Positions 9,438-17,475 of a DNA stretch of 64,000 bases are shown piece after piece. The stretch's first letter is position 1. Each line of letters opens with the position of its first letter. The DNA is from Malaciobacter molluscorum LMG 25693. GTDB taxonomy: Bacteria > Campylobacterota > Campylobacteria > Campylobacterales > Arcobacteraceae. Under the pieces are notes generated by a model. The model made no database searches. It saw nothing but the letters and a program-made list of their open reading frames with translations, and had not been told where the DNA came from. The stretch is from NCBI RefSeq assembly GCF_003544935.1, contig NZ_CP032098.1, positions 2,728,001 to 2,792,000 on the forward strand. The letters run 5' to 3'. The translations under genes and the position numbers were made by a program.

Positions 9438-9542
9438 TAATTTACTCACAATATACTTACAATTATTAATTTTCTTATTTTATTTTATTTTAAATTTATT
9501 ATTTTAATATATTTATTAAAATTAATTTATAAGAGGGAAATT

Positions 9543-10505
9543 ATGAAAAAACTTTCTATTGCAATAATGACTACCGCATTAATGGGTATTTCAGCTTTAA
9601 GTTCAGAGATAAAAAAACCAGAGTGTATTGCACCTGCAAAACCAGGTGGAGGTTTTGACTTAACTTGTAGAGTTGTTCAAACAGGACTAAAAGATCAATT
9701 TAGTAGATTAATGAAAGTAACCTTTATGCCAGGAGGAATTGGAGCAGTTGCTATTAATCAATTCAACACTACAAGAACAGATGATCCAAATGCAATTGTT
9801 GCATTTTCTTCAGGATCATTATTAAACCTTGCAACAGGGAAATATGGTAAATGGACTGAAAATGATGTTAAATTCTTAGCAACAGCAGGAGCTGATTTTG
9901 GTGCTGTTGTAGTTAAATCAAATAGTAAATATAAAACATTAGACCAACTAATGAATGACCTAAAAAAAGATCCTACTAGTATAATCATTGGCGCAGGTGG
10001 TTCTGTTGGGTCTCAAGATTGGATGAAAGGTGCATTACTTTTTAAATCTATAAAAAAAGATCCAAGAAAAATGAGATATGTTGCATATGATGGTGGAGGA
10101 GATGCAATTGCAGGATTACTTGGAGGAAGTATTCAAGTTTATATGGGTGATATAGGAGAGATGACATCTCATCTTGACTCTGGAAATATGAGAATATTAG
10201 CTGTACTATCAAAAAAGAAATTACCTGAACCTTTTTCAAAATATCCTACAGCAATTGAACAAGGATATGATGTAGAATGGACAATATTAAGAGGTTATTA
10301 TATGGGTAAAAATGTTTCTACTAAAGCTTATAATGCATGGGTTAAAGCATTTGAAAATGCATATAAAACTCCTGAGTTCAAAAAAATTCAAGAAGAAAAA
10401 GGGCTTATTCCTTTAAATATGGCTGGAGAAGAGCTTGATAAATCTGTTAAAGAAAGAATTGTAAAACTTAGAGAAATTGCAAAAGAAACAGGACTTATAA
10501 AATAA
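9543..10505 (+). CDS. tctC: Tripartite tricarboxylate transporter substrate-binding protein (TctC/Bug)
   Basis: A 320-residue periplasmic binding protein with a signal peptide (residues 1-20, cleavage near ALSSE). The TctC/Bug family pattern is seen in APAKPGGGFDLTCRV, VAYDGGGDAIAGLLGGSIQV and GDIGEMTSHLDSG. It captures a carboxylate in the periplasm and presents it to the TctA/TctB membrane pair encoded downstream. Bug proteins bind varied substrates (citrate, tartrate, amino acids, nicotinate), and the ligand cannot be read from sequence. A good RBS (AGAGGGA) precedes the ATG. A long hairpin separates it from tctB, which would let it be made in excess. Confidence 0.9.
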   Translation: MKKLSIAIMTTALMGISALSSEIKKPECIAPAKPGGGFDLTCRVVQTGLKDQFSRLMKVTFMPGGIGAVAINQFNTTRTDDPNAIVAFSSGSLLNLATGKYGKWTENDVKFLATAGADFGAVVVKSNSKYKTLDQLMNDLKKDPTSIIIGAGGSVGSQDWMKGALLFKSIKKDPRKMRYVAYDGGGDAIAGLLGGSIQVYMGDIGEMTSHLDSGNMRILAVLSKKKLPEPFSKYPTAIEQGYDVEWTILRGYYMGKNVSTKAYNAWVKAFENAYKTPEFKKIQEEKGLIPLNMAGEELDKSVKERIVKLREIAKETGLIK

Positions 10506-10513
10506 ATAAACTT

Positions 10514-10545
10514 GAAGATAAAGTAAAATATTTTACTCTATCTTC
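10514..10545 (+). other. Long intercistronic hairpin after tctC
   Basis: Arms GAAGATAAAGTAAAA and TTTTACTCTATCTTC pair over about 15 bp with a single mismatch and a 2-base loop. There is no clean T-run after it, so it fits a 3' stabiliser or partial terminator that raises tctC over tctBA expression, rather than a full stop. Confidence 0.65.
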
Positions 10546-10678
10546 TAATTCTCTTTAAATTTGTCTATTTATATAAAATTTATTTCAATTTCTTCATTAT
10601 TTCTTTTATTTAGAATTGAAAATAGAAATTATTATATTTGTTCCCTTCTACAATAGGGAAAATTAAAAAGGAAAATAA

Positions 10679-11125
10679 ATGATTGCGGATAGAATATTTG
10701 CAGGTATTTCATTATTATTAATTATTGGATATGGATATATTGCTTTTTATGTAATAAAAGCACCTTTTCAATATGATCCACTAGGACCAGAAAGTTGGCC
10801 TAAAATTTTAGCAGTTGTTTCAGGATTAAGTGCTTTATATTTAATTTTAAAACCAGACAATATATCTTTAGATATATCAAAATCAGTCTTTATTCGTTTG
10901 ATAACTGTCACAATCTTATTATTTGGATACTCTTTTGCTTATGAGCCTTTAGGTTTTATAATTGCAACATTTTTATTTTGTGGATTATTTGCTCGTTTAT
11001 TAGGTGCAAATACTTTAAATTCGATATATTTTGGACTTGGACTAGGAATTTTCGGTTATGTATTATGTGCAATAATACTAGAATTAAATCTACCTGCTGG
11101 TCCACTTGAATCTTTATTAGGATAA
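10679..11125 (+). CDS. tctB: Tripartite tricarboxylate transporter small membrane subunit TctB
   Basis: A 148-residue membrane protein with four predicted helices (about residues 6-26, 37-57, 72-88 and 94-136), the normal TctB topology and length. The N-terminal region holds the typical FQYDPLGPESWPKILA motif, which matches the TctB family. It pairs with TctA to move a carboxylate into the cell using an ion gradient. It lies 4 bp before tctA and is preceded by a clear RBS (AAAAGGAAA). Confidence 0.85.
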   Translation: MIADRIFAGISLLLIIGYGYIAFYVIKAPFQYDPLGPESWPKILAVVSGLSALYLILKPDNISLDISKSVFIRLITVTILLFGYSFAYEPLGFIIATFLFCGLFARLLGANTLNSIYFGLGLGIFGYVLCAIILELNLPAGPLESLLG

Positions 11126-11129
11126 TATT

Positions 11130-12635
11130 ATGAATGAAGTATTATTAGGTCTTTCTCATGGCTTTAGTGTTGCATTTATGCCAACAAACCTTATGCTTGT
11201 ATTACTTGGTTGTTTTGCTGGTACATTAATTGGTGCCTTACCTGGTATTGGACCAATTAATGGAGTTGCAATATTATTACCAATAGCTTATAGTTTTGGG
11301 TTACCACCTGAATCTGCATTAATTTTACTTGCAGGTATTTATTATGGTGCTGAATATGGTGGAAGAATATCATCAATTCTTCTTAATGTTCCAGGGGATG
11401 CGGGAGCAGTTATGAGTACCTTAGATGGTAATCCAATGGCAAAAAAAGGTGAAGCAGGACGTGCTTTATCATTATCTGCTATTGCATCTTTTGTGGGAGG
11501 TACACTTGCAGTAGTATTACTTGCAATGTTTGGTCCAATGTTAGCAAAATTTGCTGTTAAATTTAATCCATCAGATTATGTTGCCTTGATGATTTTTGCA
11601 TTTGCAAGTTTATCTTCTTTAGTTGGTAAAAATGCAATTAAATCACTTTTTGCAGCACTAATTGGATTAATGCTTGCATCTATTGGTATTGATGCAAATA
11701 CAGGTGTAGCTAGATTTACTTTTGGGATTCCTGATATTTTAGCGGGAATTGATTTTTTAGTTGTTGTTATTGGTCTTTTTGGTATGGCAGAGTTATTTCA
11801 TTTAGTTGAACAACAAATTAGAGGGAATCTTAAACTTCTTCCTATTGGAAAAAGTTTTGTTAGTTTTAAAGATCTTATGCTTGTAAAATGGACTATTCTT
11901 CGTTCATCATTAATTGGCTTTTTTGTTGGAGTATTACCAGGAACAGGAGCTTCTGTTGCATCTGCAATCACATACGGAACAGAAAAAAGATTAGTGGGAG
12001 ACAAAGGAGATTTTGGTAATGGAGATCCAAGAGGGTTAGCTGCTCCAGAAGCTGCAAATAATGCTTCAGCAGGTGGAGCTATGGTTCCTATGTTAACACT
12101 TGGTATTCCAGGTTCTGGAACAACTGCAATTTTATTAGGTGCATTATTATTATTTAATGTTCAACCTGGTCCATTAATGTTTGAACAAAGACCTGAAATT
12201 GCATGGGGTTTAATTGCATCAATGTTTATTGGTAACTTTGCATTATTATTAATTAACTTACCTTTAGTTGGTATGTTTGCTAGATTATTAACAATTCCAC
12301 AACAATATTTAACTCCTATGATTGCTGTATTAGCATTTATTGGTGTTTATTCAGTAGTTGGTAATCCTTTTGATTTATATATGATTATAGGATTAGGGAT
12401 ATTAGGATGGATATTACGTAAATTAGATTTTTCTTTAGCTCCTGTAATACTTGGTTTTGTTTTAGGTCATATATTTGAAGATAATTTAAGAAGAGCATTA
12501 TCTATATCAGCTGGAGACTGGAGTATTTTATACCAATCAAATAATGCTGTTGTATTATATATTATGACTATATTTATTATTCTTGTACCTATGTTTGTAA
12601 AAATGTATAAAAAAAGAGTTAGTAAAAATAATTAA
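11130..12635 (+). CDS. tctA: Tripartite tricarboxylate transporter large membrane subunit TctA
   Basis: A 501-residue integral membrane transporter with about twelve helices. The two inverted-repeat family motifs are clear: LIGALPGIGPINGVAILLP near residue 35 and FFVGVLPGTGASVASAITYG near residue 265, together with the AAPEAANNASAGGAMVP segment. TctA is the ion-coupled translocation subunit and works with TctB and the binding protein TctC. Genes are in the order C-B-A, with a universal stress protein and an AbrB-type membrane protein following closely. The length is normal. Confidence 0.93.
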   Translation: MNEVLLGLSHGFSVAFMPTNLMLVLLGCFAGTLIGALPGIGPINGVAILLPIAYSFGLPPESALILLAGIYYGAEYGGRISSILLNVPGDAGAVMSTLDGNPMAKKGEAGRALSLSAIASFVGGTLAVVLLAMFGPMLAKFAVKFNPSDYVALMIFAFASLSSLVGKNAIKSLFAALIGLMLASIGIDANTGVARFTFGIPDILAGIDFLVVVIGLFGMAELFHLVEQQIRGNLKLLPIGKSFVSFKDLMLVKWTILRSSLIGFFVGVLPGTGASVASAITYGTEKRLVGDKGDFGNGDPRGLAAPEAANNASAGGAMVPMLTLGIPGSGTTAILLGALLLFNVQPGPLMFEQRPEIAWGLIASMFIGNFALLLINLPLVGMFARLLTIPQQYLTPMIAVLAFIGVYSVVGNPFDLYMIIGLGILGWILRKLDFSLAPVILGFVLGHIFEDNLRRALSISAGDWSILYQSNNAVVLYIMTIFIILVPMFVKMYKKRVSKNN

Positions 12636-12658
12636 TTTAAATTTTCAAAGGGATATTC

Positions 12659-13501
12659 ATGAGTTATAAAAAGTTTTTTTTTCCAGTTGGTGGAGGGCAA
12701 GAGCTAAGAGAACGACTTTATGGGGCAATATTAGTTGCAAAACATTTTAATGTACATCTTGAGATTCTTCAATGTTTACCAGGTTTAGAATCTCAAGCAA
12801 GTTTTGATATTCCTAATTTTGTCCTTGAAGAGTTAAAAGGTGCAATTGAAAATCATTATAAAGCAGAAAATAGTGATTTCCAAAAACTATTAAATGAAGT
12901 AGCAAATGAATTAAATGTACCAATAAATAAAGATAATACAAATAATCAAACTACTGTATTTGCACAAATAAAGCATGGTAATAGAAGTAGTATTGTAGAA
13001 CAAGAATCTAAATTTTGTGATTTAGTAGTTGTAGCAACACCACCTAATGCTATTACGACAGCAACTTTTGAAGCGAGTGTTTTACAAAGTGGTAAATCAG
13101 TTATTATGATACCTAGAATTATGAAAAAGTTTAGCACTGAATCAATTATTATTGGATGGAATAATTCTCCTGAATCTTCAAGAGCAATAACATCATCTTT
13201 GGATATTCTAAAACAAGCGAAAAGAGTTCATATTGTTTCATCAAAAGAGTATGCACCAGATATTTCAAAATTAGAAAAAATACAAAATTATTTATCTCTA
13301 CATGGAATTGAAGCAACTATTGAATTAGTTAAAACAAAAAAGTCTCCAGGAGAAACTATTTATAAAGCTGCTAAAAAAGGCAACTTTGATATGATAGTTG
13401 CAGGAGCCTTCAGTCATAAAGGTTTACGTGAAATAATGTTTGGTGCTGCAACAAAATACCTTTTTGAACATACAGATATTCCAGTATTTATGTCTCACTA
13501 A
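12659..13501 (+). CDS. Tandem-domain universal stress protein
   Basis: A 280-residue protein with two UspA-like domains, roughly residues 1-145 and 155-280. The second ends with MIVAGAFSHKGLREIMFG and YLFEHTDIPVFMSH, the position of the ATP-binding G-rich loop, although the usual Gly-Ser is Gly-Ala here. It lies 23 bp after tctA with an RBS (AAAGGGA) and 30 bp before the AbrB-type gene. UspA proteins are often encoded next to secondary transporters and are thought to sense nucleotide or energy state; a role in regulating the neighbouring transporter is inference. Confidence 0.85.
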   Translation: MSYKKFFFPVGGGQELRERLYGAILVAKHFNVHLEILQCLPGLESQASFDIPNFVLEELKGAIENHYKAENSDFQKLLNEVANELNVPINKDNTNNQTTVFAQIKHGNRSSIVEQESKFCDLVVVATPPNAITTATFEASVLQSGKSVIMIPRIMKKFSTESIIIGWNNSPESSRAITSSLDILKQAKRVHIVSSKEYAPDISKLEKIQNYLSLHGIEATIELVKTKKSPGETIYKAAKKGNFDMIVAGAFSHKGLREIMFGAATKYLFEHTDIPVFMSH

Positions 13502-13531
13502 AATGTATTTAATTTTAGAAGAAATTACTTT

Positions 13532-14584
13532 ATGCAAAAAGTAATAATAACATTTGCAATAGGCCTTGTAGGAGTATTTATTTTTAAATACTTCTCATTA
13601 CCTTTACCATGGATGATGGGACCTGTGTTAAGTGTTGCAATTGCAAGTAATCTTCCAAATATTACTACACAAAAATTAACTTCAAATATAGCAAATCCTG
13701 CAAGAGTAGTTATTGGAGTAACTGTAGGAAGTGCATTCAGTGCTTCAATAATTAATGATTTAGATAATTATATGTTTAGTATTCTTTTAATTATTCCTTT
13801 TATTCTTTTATCTACAATATTTGGTGTTTTATATTATCATAAACTTGGAGGTATTGATAAAAATAGTGCTTTCTTTGCATCGCAACCAGGTGGATTTGTT
13901 GAAATGGTTATATTAGCTCAAAGTTCAGGGGCAGATGTACGTAAAGTTATTCTTGCTCAATCATCAAGACTTATGATAATTGTATTAGCTTTACCTTTTT
14001 TAATTCATACTTTTCTTAATATAGAACTTCCAAAGTCAAATGCAGGTAATGCCCTTCCGTCAATCATAAACATTCAAATAAATGATGCACTATTAATGCT
14101 CCTTTGTGGATTAACTGGTTGGTGGATTGCTTCAAAGATCAAACTTGGCGCAGCTAGTTTATTAGGTCCAATGGCTGTTAGTATGGTATTTTATGTTTTT
14201 GATTTTATTCATCAAAGACCTCCATTTGAACTTTTAAATCTAGTACAGCTTATTTTAGGAGCGTCAATTGGATCATCTTTTAGTGGAATAGGATTTAAAG
14301 AATTTAGTAAAACTTTACTTTTTGGAGCTGGTCATTTTATAATACTATTATTATTATCATTAATTTTTGGAGTATTTTCTGTTTGGATTACAGGAGAAAA
14401 TTGGTTATCTGTGTTATTAGCATTTTCTCCTGGTGGTCAAAGTGATATGAATCTAATAGCTATTTTAGTAGGAGCAAATGTTCCATTTGTTGCACTTCAT
14501 CACACATTTAGATTATTTATCGTAATGGCAATTTTACCTGTTATGCATAGAAATTTTGATAAATTTATAAAAAAGAAGATTTAA
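13532..14584 (+). CDS. AbrB-family (AmoR-like) membrane protein
   Basis: A 350-residue protein with about ten membrane helices built from two similar halves. The repeated family motif is seen as PWMMGPVLSVAIAS near residue 28 and again as ASLLGPMAVSMVFY near residue 208, with FFASQPGGFVEMVILAQSSGAD near residue 115 and AFSPGGQSDMNLIAI near residue 292. Databases often call this family an AbrB transcriptional regulator, but it is a polytopic membrane protein and probably a transporter. It is the last gene of the tct group, so a second carrier or efflux route for the same compound is plausible. Confidence 0.8.
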   Translation: MQKVIITFAIGLVGVFIFKYFSLPLPWMMGPVLSVAIASNLPNITTQKLTSNIANPARVVIGVTVGSAFSASIINDLDNYMFSILLIIPFILLSTIFGVLYYHKLGGIDKNSAFFASQPGGFVEMVILAQSSGADVRKVILAQSSRLMIIVLALPFLIHTFLNIELPKSNAGNALPSIINIQINDALLMLLCGLTGWWIASKIKLGAASLLGPMAVSMVFYVFDFIHQRPPFELLNLVQLILGASIGSSFSGIGFKEFSKTLLFGAGHFIILLLLSLIFGVFSVWITGENWLSVLLAFSPGGQSDMNLIAILVGANVPFVALHHTFRLFIVMAILPVMHRNFDKFIKKKI

Positions 14585-14632
14585 ACAAATATTAATTGTT
14601 TAAATCTCTTTTATTATATTTTTTTTATTTTT
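14581..14632 (+). terminator. Terminator after the tct operon
   Basis: Arms TTAAACAA (14581-14588) and TTGTTTAA (14596-14603) form an 8-bp stem over the stop codon, with T-rich sequence after it (14607-14632). It also lies at the 3' end of convergent copA. Confidence 0.6.
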
Positions 14633-16791
14633 AATCTTAATGAGTTTAAAACTACTGATACAGAACTAAAACTCATAGCAATTCCTGCATACATTGGTGT
14701 TAACATATGCCCTAATAAAGAATAAAAAAGTCCTGCTGCTAAAGGAATTCCAACAGCATTATAAGCAAAAGCCCAAAAAAGATTTTGTTTTATAATTTTA
14801 ATACTCTGTTTTGATAAATTGATACTTTTAGAAATCGATAATAATTCATTATTTATTAAAATTATATCTCCTGCATCTTTAGTTATATCAGAACCAGAAT
14901 TTAATGTAATTCCAATATCAGCTTTTTTAATAGAAGGTGCATCATTAATTCCATCTCCAACAAACATAACTTTACCATCTTTTTGAAGATTTGATATTAT
15001 TTCATATTTTTGTGTAGGAATTACTTCACTATATACTTTATTTATTTTCAATTGTTCTGCTATTTTTGAAGCTGTTACTTTATTATCTCCAGTTAATAAA
15101 ATAGGTTCAATTCCTTCATTTTTAATATTTTCAATTAAACTTATAGCATCATCTTTTAATTTATCTATTAAAGAAAAAGAGCCTACTGTCTTATTATTTA
15201 TCGACACTAATATAGCACCATTTGCTTTATCTAACTCTTTTAAAAAAAACTCTTTATGTTTATCTTCTATTTTTACACTATTTTCTAATAAAAGTTTTTC
15301 ATTTCCCAATAAGAACTCATTATCATTAATTTTTGCTTTTATACCTTTTCCTGCAATAATATCAATATTATCAACATCAACTGTAGAAAATTGTTTTTTT
15401 TGTTTTATATAGTTTACTATTGCTTTTGAAATAGGATGTTCACTAAGACTCTCAATTGACAAAATTGAAGAAAAATATTTGGGATCAATATCTGTATTCT
15501 CTACACTTATTTCACCTTTTGTTAAAGTTCCAGTTTTATCAAAAACAGCATATTTAATATCTTTTATTATTTCTAATATTTCAGGATTTTTGATTAATAA
15601 TCCCTCTTTTGCACCTCTACTAACTGAACTAACTATTGCAATTGGTGTAGCAAGACCTAAAGCACAAGGACAAGATATGATTAATACACTAATCGAAGTC
15701 AATATTGCATTTTGAAGTTCTCCTAATAATGTCCAAACAATAAATGTAATAATAGAAATTAAAATAACTGTTGGAACAAAAATATTAGCAATTTTATCTG
15801 CAAATCTACTAATTGGTATTTGCTTACTTTGAGCAGATTTTAGCAATGTAATGATTTTTGATAATGTAGTATCTTTTGATTGTTTTAAAACTTTTACTTT
15901 TATAACACCATTAGTATTTAAAGTCCCAGATAAGACTTCATCTTCTATTTGTTTAAAAACAGGCATTGCCTCACCTGTAATCATAGAAGTATCAATATCT
16001 GCTTTTCCTTCTATAATTTTTCCATCAGCTGGTATTTTTTCTCCTGATTTAATTAAAATACAATTACCAACTTCTAAACTATTTGCAAGTACCGTTTTAA
16101 TCTGTCCATCTTCTAAAATTTTATTAGCTTTTTGAGGAGCTAAATTCATTAATTTTTTTAAAAAATCACTTGCTTTTTGTTTTGAACGAGCTTCTAAATA
16201 TCTACCTAATAAAACAAAAGTTATAATTACTGCTGCACCATCAAAATATATAAATCTTAAATGTTCAGGGAATAAGTTAGGTAAAAATAATACAAATGTA
16301 GAATAAAAATATGCTGCACTTGTTCCTAAAGCAACTAAAACATTCATATCATAATTTCTATTACTTAATGATTTATAAGCAAGTAAATAAAACCTCGCAC
16401 CTCCATAAAACTGAACAATTGATGCAAGTAAAAATATAATCATTTTTGTTGTTTTATCATCAAATAAATTGAGAAATACAAGAGCAAAAATTCCTAATGT
16501 AAATATCATAGAAGTAAAAAATAGTTTTTTTAATTTTTCAAAACTTTTTATTTGTTCTTTTTCTAATTTTGAAAAATCTTCTTCTACTTTGTAACCTAAT
16601 TTTTCAATATTTGCTATCAAGTTATCTTTTGAGAAAAGGTCAGTATCAATAGTAAATTCTCCTTCATTAGAAGCAAAACTAACTTTTGTATCTAATACAC
16701 CCTCTTTTCTTTTCAAAAAGTTTTCTATACCATTAGAGCAATTTACACAAGTCATTCCCGAGATATTTAAATTTATTTTCTCTTTTGACAT
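14614..16791 (-). CDS. copA: Copper-exporting P1B-type ATPase
   Basis: A 725-residue CopA with one N-terminal metal-binding domain (GMTCVNC, Cys15 and Cys18). The transport motif ISCPCALGLATP places Cys374-Pro375-Cys376 in the sixth helix, diagnostic for Cu(I) pumps. The phosphorylated Asp is D418 in DKTGTLTKGE; the HP motif SLSEHPISKA and the hinge GDGINDAPSIKKADIG follow. Eight helices are expected. It exports Cu(I) from the cytoplasm at the cost of ATP. It is the third gene of the operon copZ-arsR-copA, starting one base after the regulator ends. Confidence 0.95.
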   Translation of the reverse strand: MSKEKINLNISGMTCVNCSNGIENFLKRKEGVLDTKVSFASNEGEFTIDTDLFSKDNLIANIEKLGYKVEEDFSKLEKEQIKSFEKLKKLFFTSMIFTLGIFALVFLNLFDDKTTKMIIFLLASIVQFYGGARFYLLAYKSLSNRNYDMNVLVALGTSAAYFYSTFVLFLPNLFPEHLRFIYFDGAAVIITFVLLGRYLEARSKQKASDFLKKLMNLAPQKANKILEDGQIKTVLANSLEVGNCILIKSGEKIPADGKIIEGKADIDTSMITGEAMPVFKQIEDEVLSGTLNTNGVIKVKVLKQSKDTTLSKIITLLKSAQSKQIPISRFADKIANIFVPTVILISIITFIVWTLLGELQNAILTSISVLIISCPCALGLATPIAIVSSVSRGAKEGLLIKNPEILEIIKDIKYAVFDKTGTLTKGEISVENTDIDPKYFSSILSIESLSEHPISKAIVNYIKQKKQFSTVDVDNIDIIAGKGIKAKINDNEFLLGNEKLLLENSVKIEDKHKEFFLKELDKANGAILVSINNKTVGSFSLIDKLKDDAISLIENIKNEGIEPILLTGDNKVTASKIAEQLKINKVYSEVIPTQKYEIISNLQKDGKVMFVGDGINDAPSIKKADIGITLNSGSDITKDAGDIILINNELLSISKSINLSKQSIKIIKQNLFWAFAYNAVGIPLAAGLFYSLLGHMLTPMYAGIAMSFSSVSVVLNSLRLKIKKI

Positions 16792-16792
16792 A

Positions 16793-17149
16793 TTACTCCT
16801 TTATATTTTTTAACATAGTTTTTAAAAGTGCTTTTATATATTCATCTTTTATGTGATAAAAAGACATTTTTTTATCTTTTCTAAAATCAACTATTCCATA
16901 CTTTTTCAAGATTCTAAATTGATGAGAGACATGAGATTGGGGTATTTCAAGTAAATTTGCCATTTCTCCAACACAAATCTCATAATCTAATAAAGCATAT
17001 AACATTTTTAATCTTGTAGAATCTGCAAGGGCTTTGAAAATATAAGATATATTTACTAAATTCTCATTTGAAGGAAGAACTTCTCTTATTTCAGGAATAT
17101 AACTTATACCTTCACAACATGAACGTTTTAATTCATCAAGATTTAACAT
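16793..17149 (-). CDS. ArsR/SmtB-family metal-responsive repressor
   Basis: A 118-residue winged-helix repressor. The family pattern FKALADSTRLKMLYALL is at residues about 38-54 and the recognition helix is IPQSHVSHQFRILKKYG. Candidate metal ligands are the adjacent Cys11-Cys12 at the N-terminus and the Cys in YEICVGEM, an arrangement like CadC-type sensors that join N-terminal and alpha-3 cysteines. It lies between copZ and copA, so copper (or another thiophilic metal) is the likely inducer. The operator is probably the palindrome at 17368-17389. Confidence 0.88.
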   Translation of the reverse strand: MLNLDELKRSCCEGISYIPEIREVLPSNENLVNISYIFKALADSTRLKMLYALLDYEICVGEMANLLEIPQSHVSHQFRILKKYGIVDFRKDKKMSFYHIKDEYIKALLKTMLKNIKE

Positions 17150-17150
17150 A

Positions 17151-17354
17151 TTAACCTATTATCTCAAATCCAAGTTCTTTCATCTCTTTTTTAAATACTT
17201 GCTCTTGTTCTTCATTTTCTATCTCTACTGTTACTTCTTTAGGTGTAACATCAAGATTAACAACAATCTCACCAAATGTATCTTCTAAAGATGCTTTAAT
17301 CATATTTGAGCATCCAGAACAAGCTATTTTATCTGCTTTAAATGTTTTTTTCAT
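17151..17354 (-). CDS. copZ: Copper chaperone CopZ-like HMA protein
   Basis: A 67-residue heavy-metal-associated domain protein with the metal site KIACSGC (Cys12 and Cys15) near its N-terminus and the usual ferredoxin-like beta-alpha-beta pattern ending KELGFEIIG. It should carry Cu(I) in the cytoplasm and pass it to CopA. Acidic residues in the second half give it a low charge, normal for chaperones that dock on CopA. It is the first gene of the operon and is preceded by RBS AAAGGA, a consensus-like promoter and a palindromic operator. Confidence 0.85.
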   Translation of the reverse strand: MKKTFKADKIACSGCSNMIKASLEDTFGEIVVNLDVTPKEVTVEIENEEQEQVFKKEMKELGFEIIG

Positions 17355-17367
17355 ATTAAAATCCTTT

Positions 17368-17389
17368 CATATGATATTTTTATCATATG
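17368..17389 (-). promoter_or_regulatory. Palindromic operator of the cop operon
   Basis: Perfect 9-bp arms CATATGATA and TATCATATG flank a 4-base centre. The site begins just after the -10 box, covering the likely transcription start, where an ArsR-type repressor would block initiation. Confidence 0.75.
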
Positions 17390-17392
17390 TTG

Positions 17393-17422
17393 ATTATATC
17401 ATTTGAAAGTTTAAATAGTCAA
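17393..17422 (-). promoter_or_regulatory. Sigma-70 promoter of copZ-arsR-copA
   Basis: On the minus strand a TTGACT box (17417-17422) and a TATAAT box (17393-17398) are separated by 18 bp. The operator follows directly. Confidence 0.75.
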
Positions 17423-17450
17423 GAAAATTTGAAAAAAGATTAAGATTTAT

Positions 17451-17474
17451 AAAATTAGCTTAAAAGCTAATTTT
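17451..17474 (-). terminator. Stem-loop after the DASS transporter gene
   Basis: Perfect 11-bp arms AAAATTAGCTT and AAGCTAATTTT sit 2 bp after the stop of the minus-strand transporter gene. The following T-run is interrupted, so termination is likely but not certain. Confidence 0.6.
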
Positions 17475-17475
17475 A

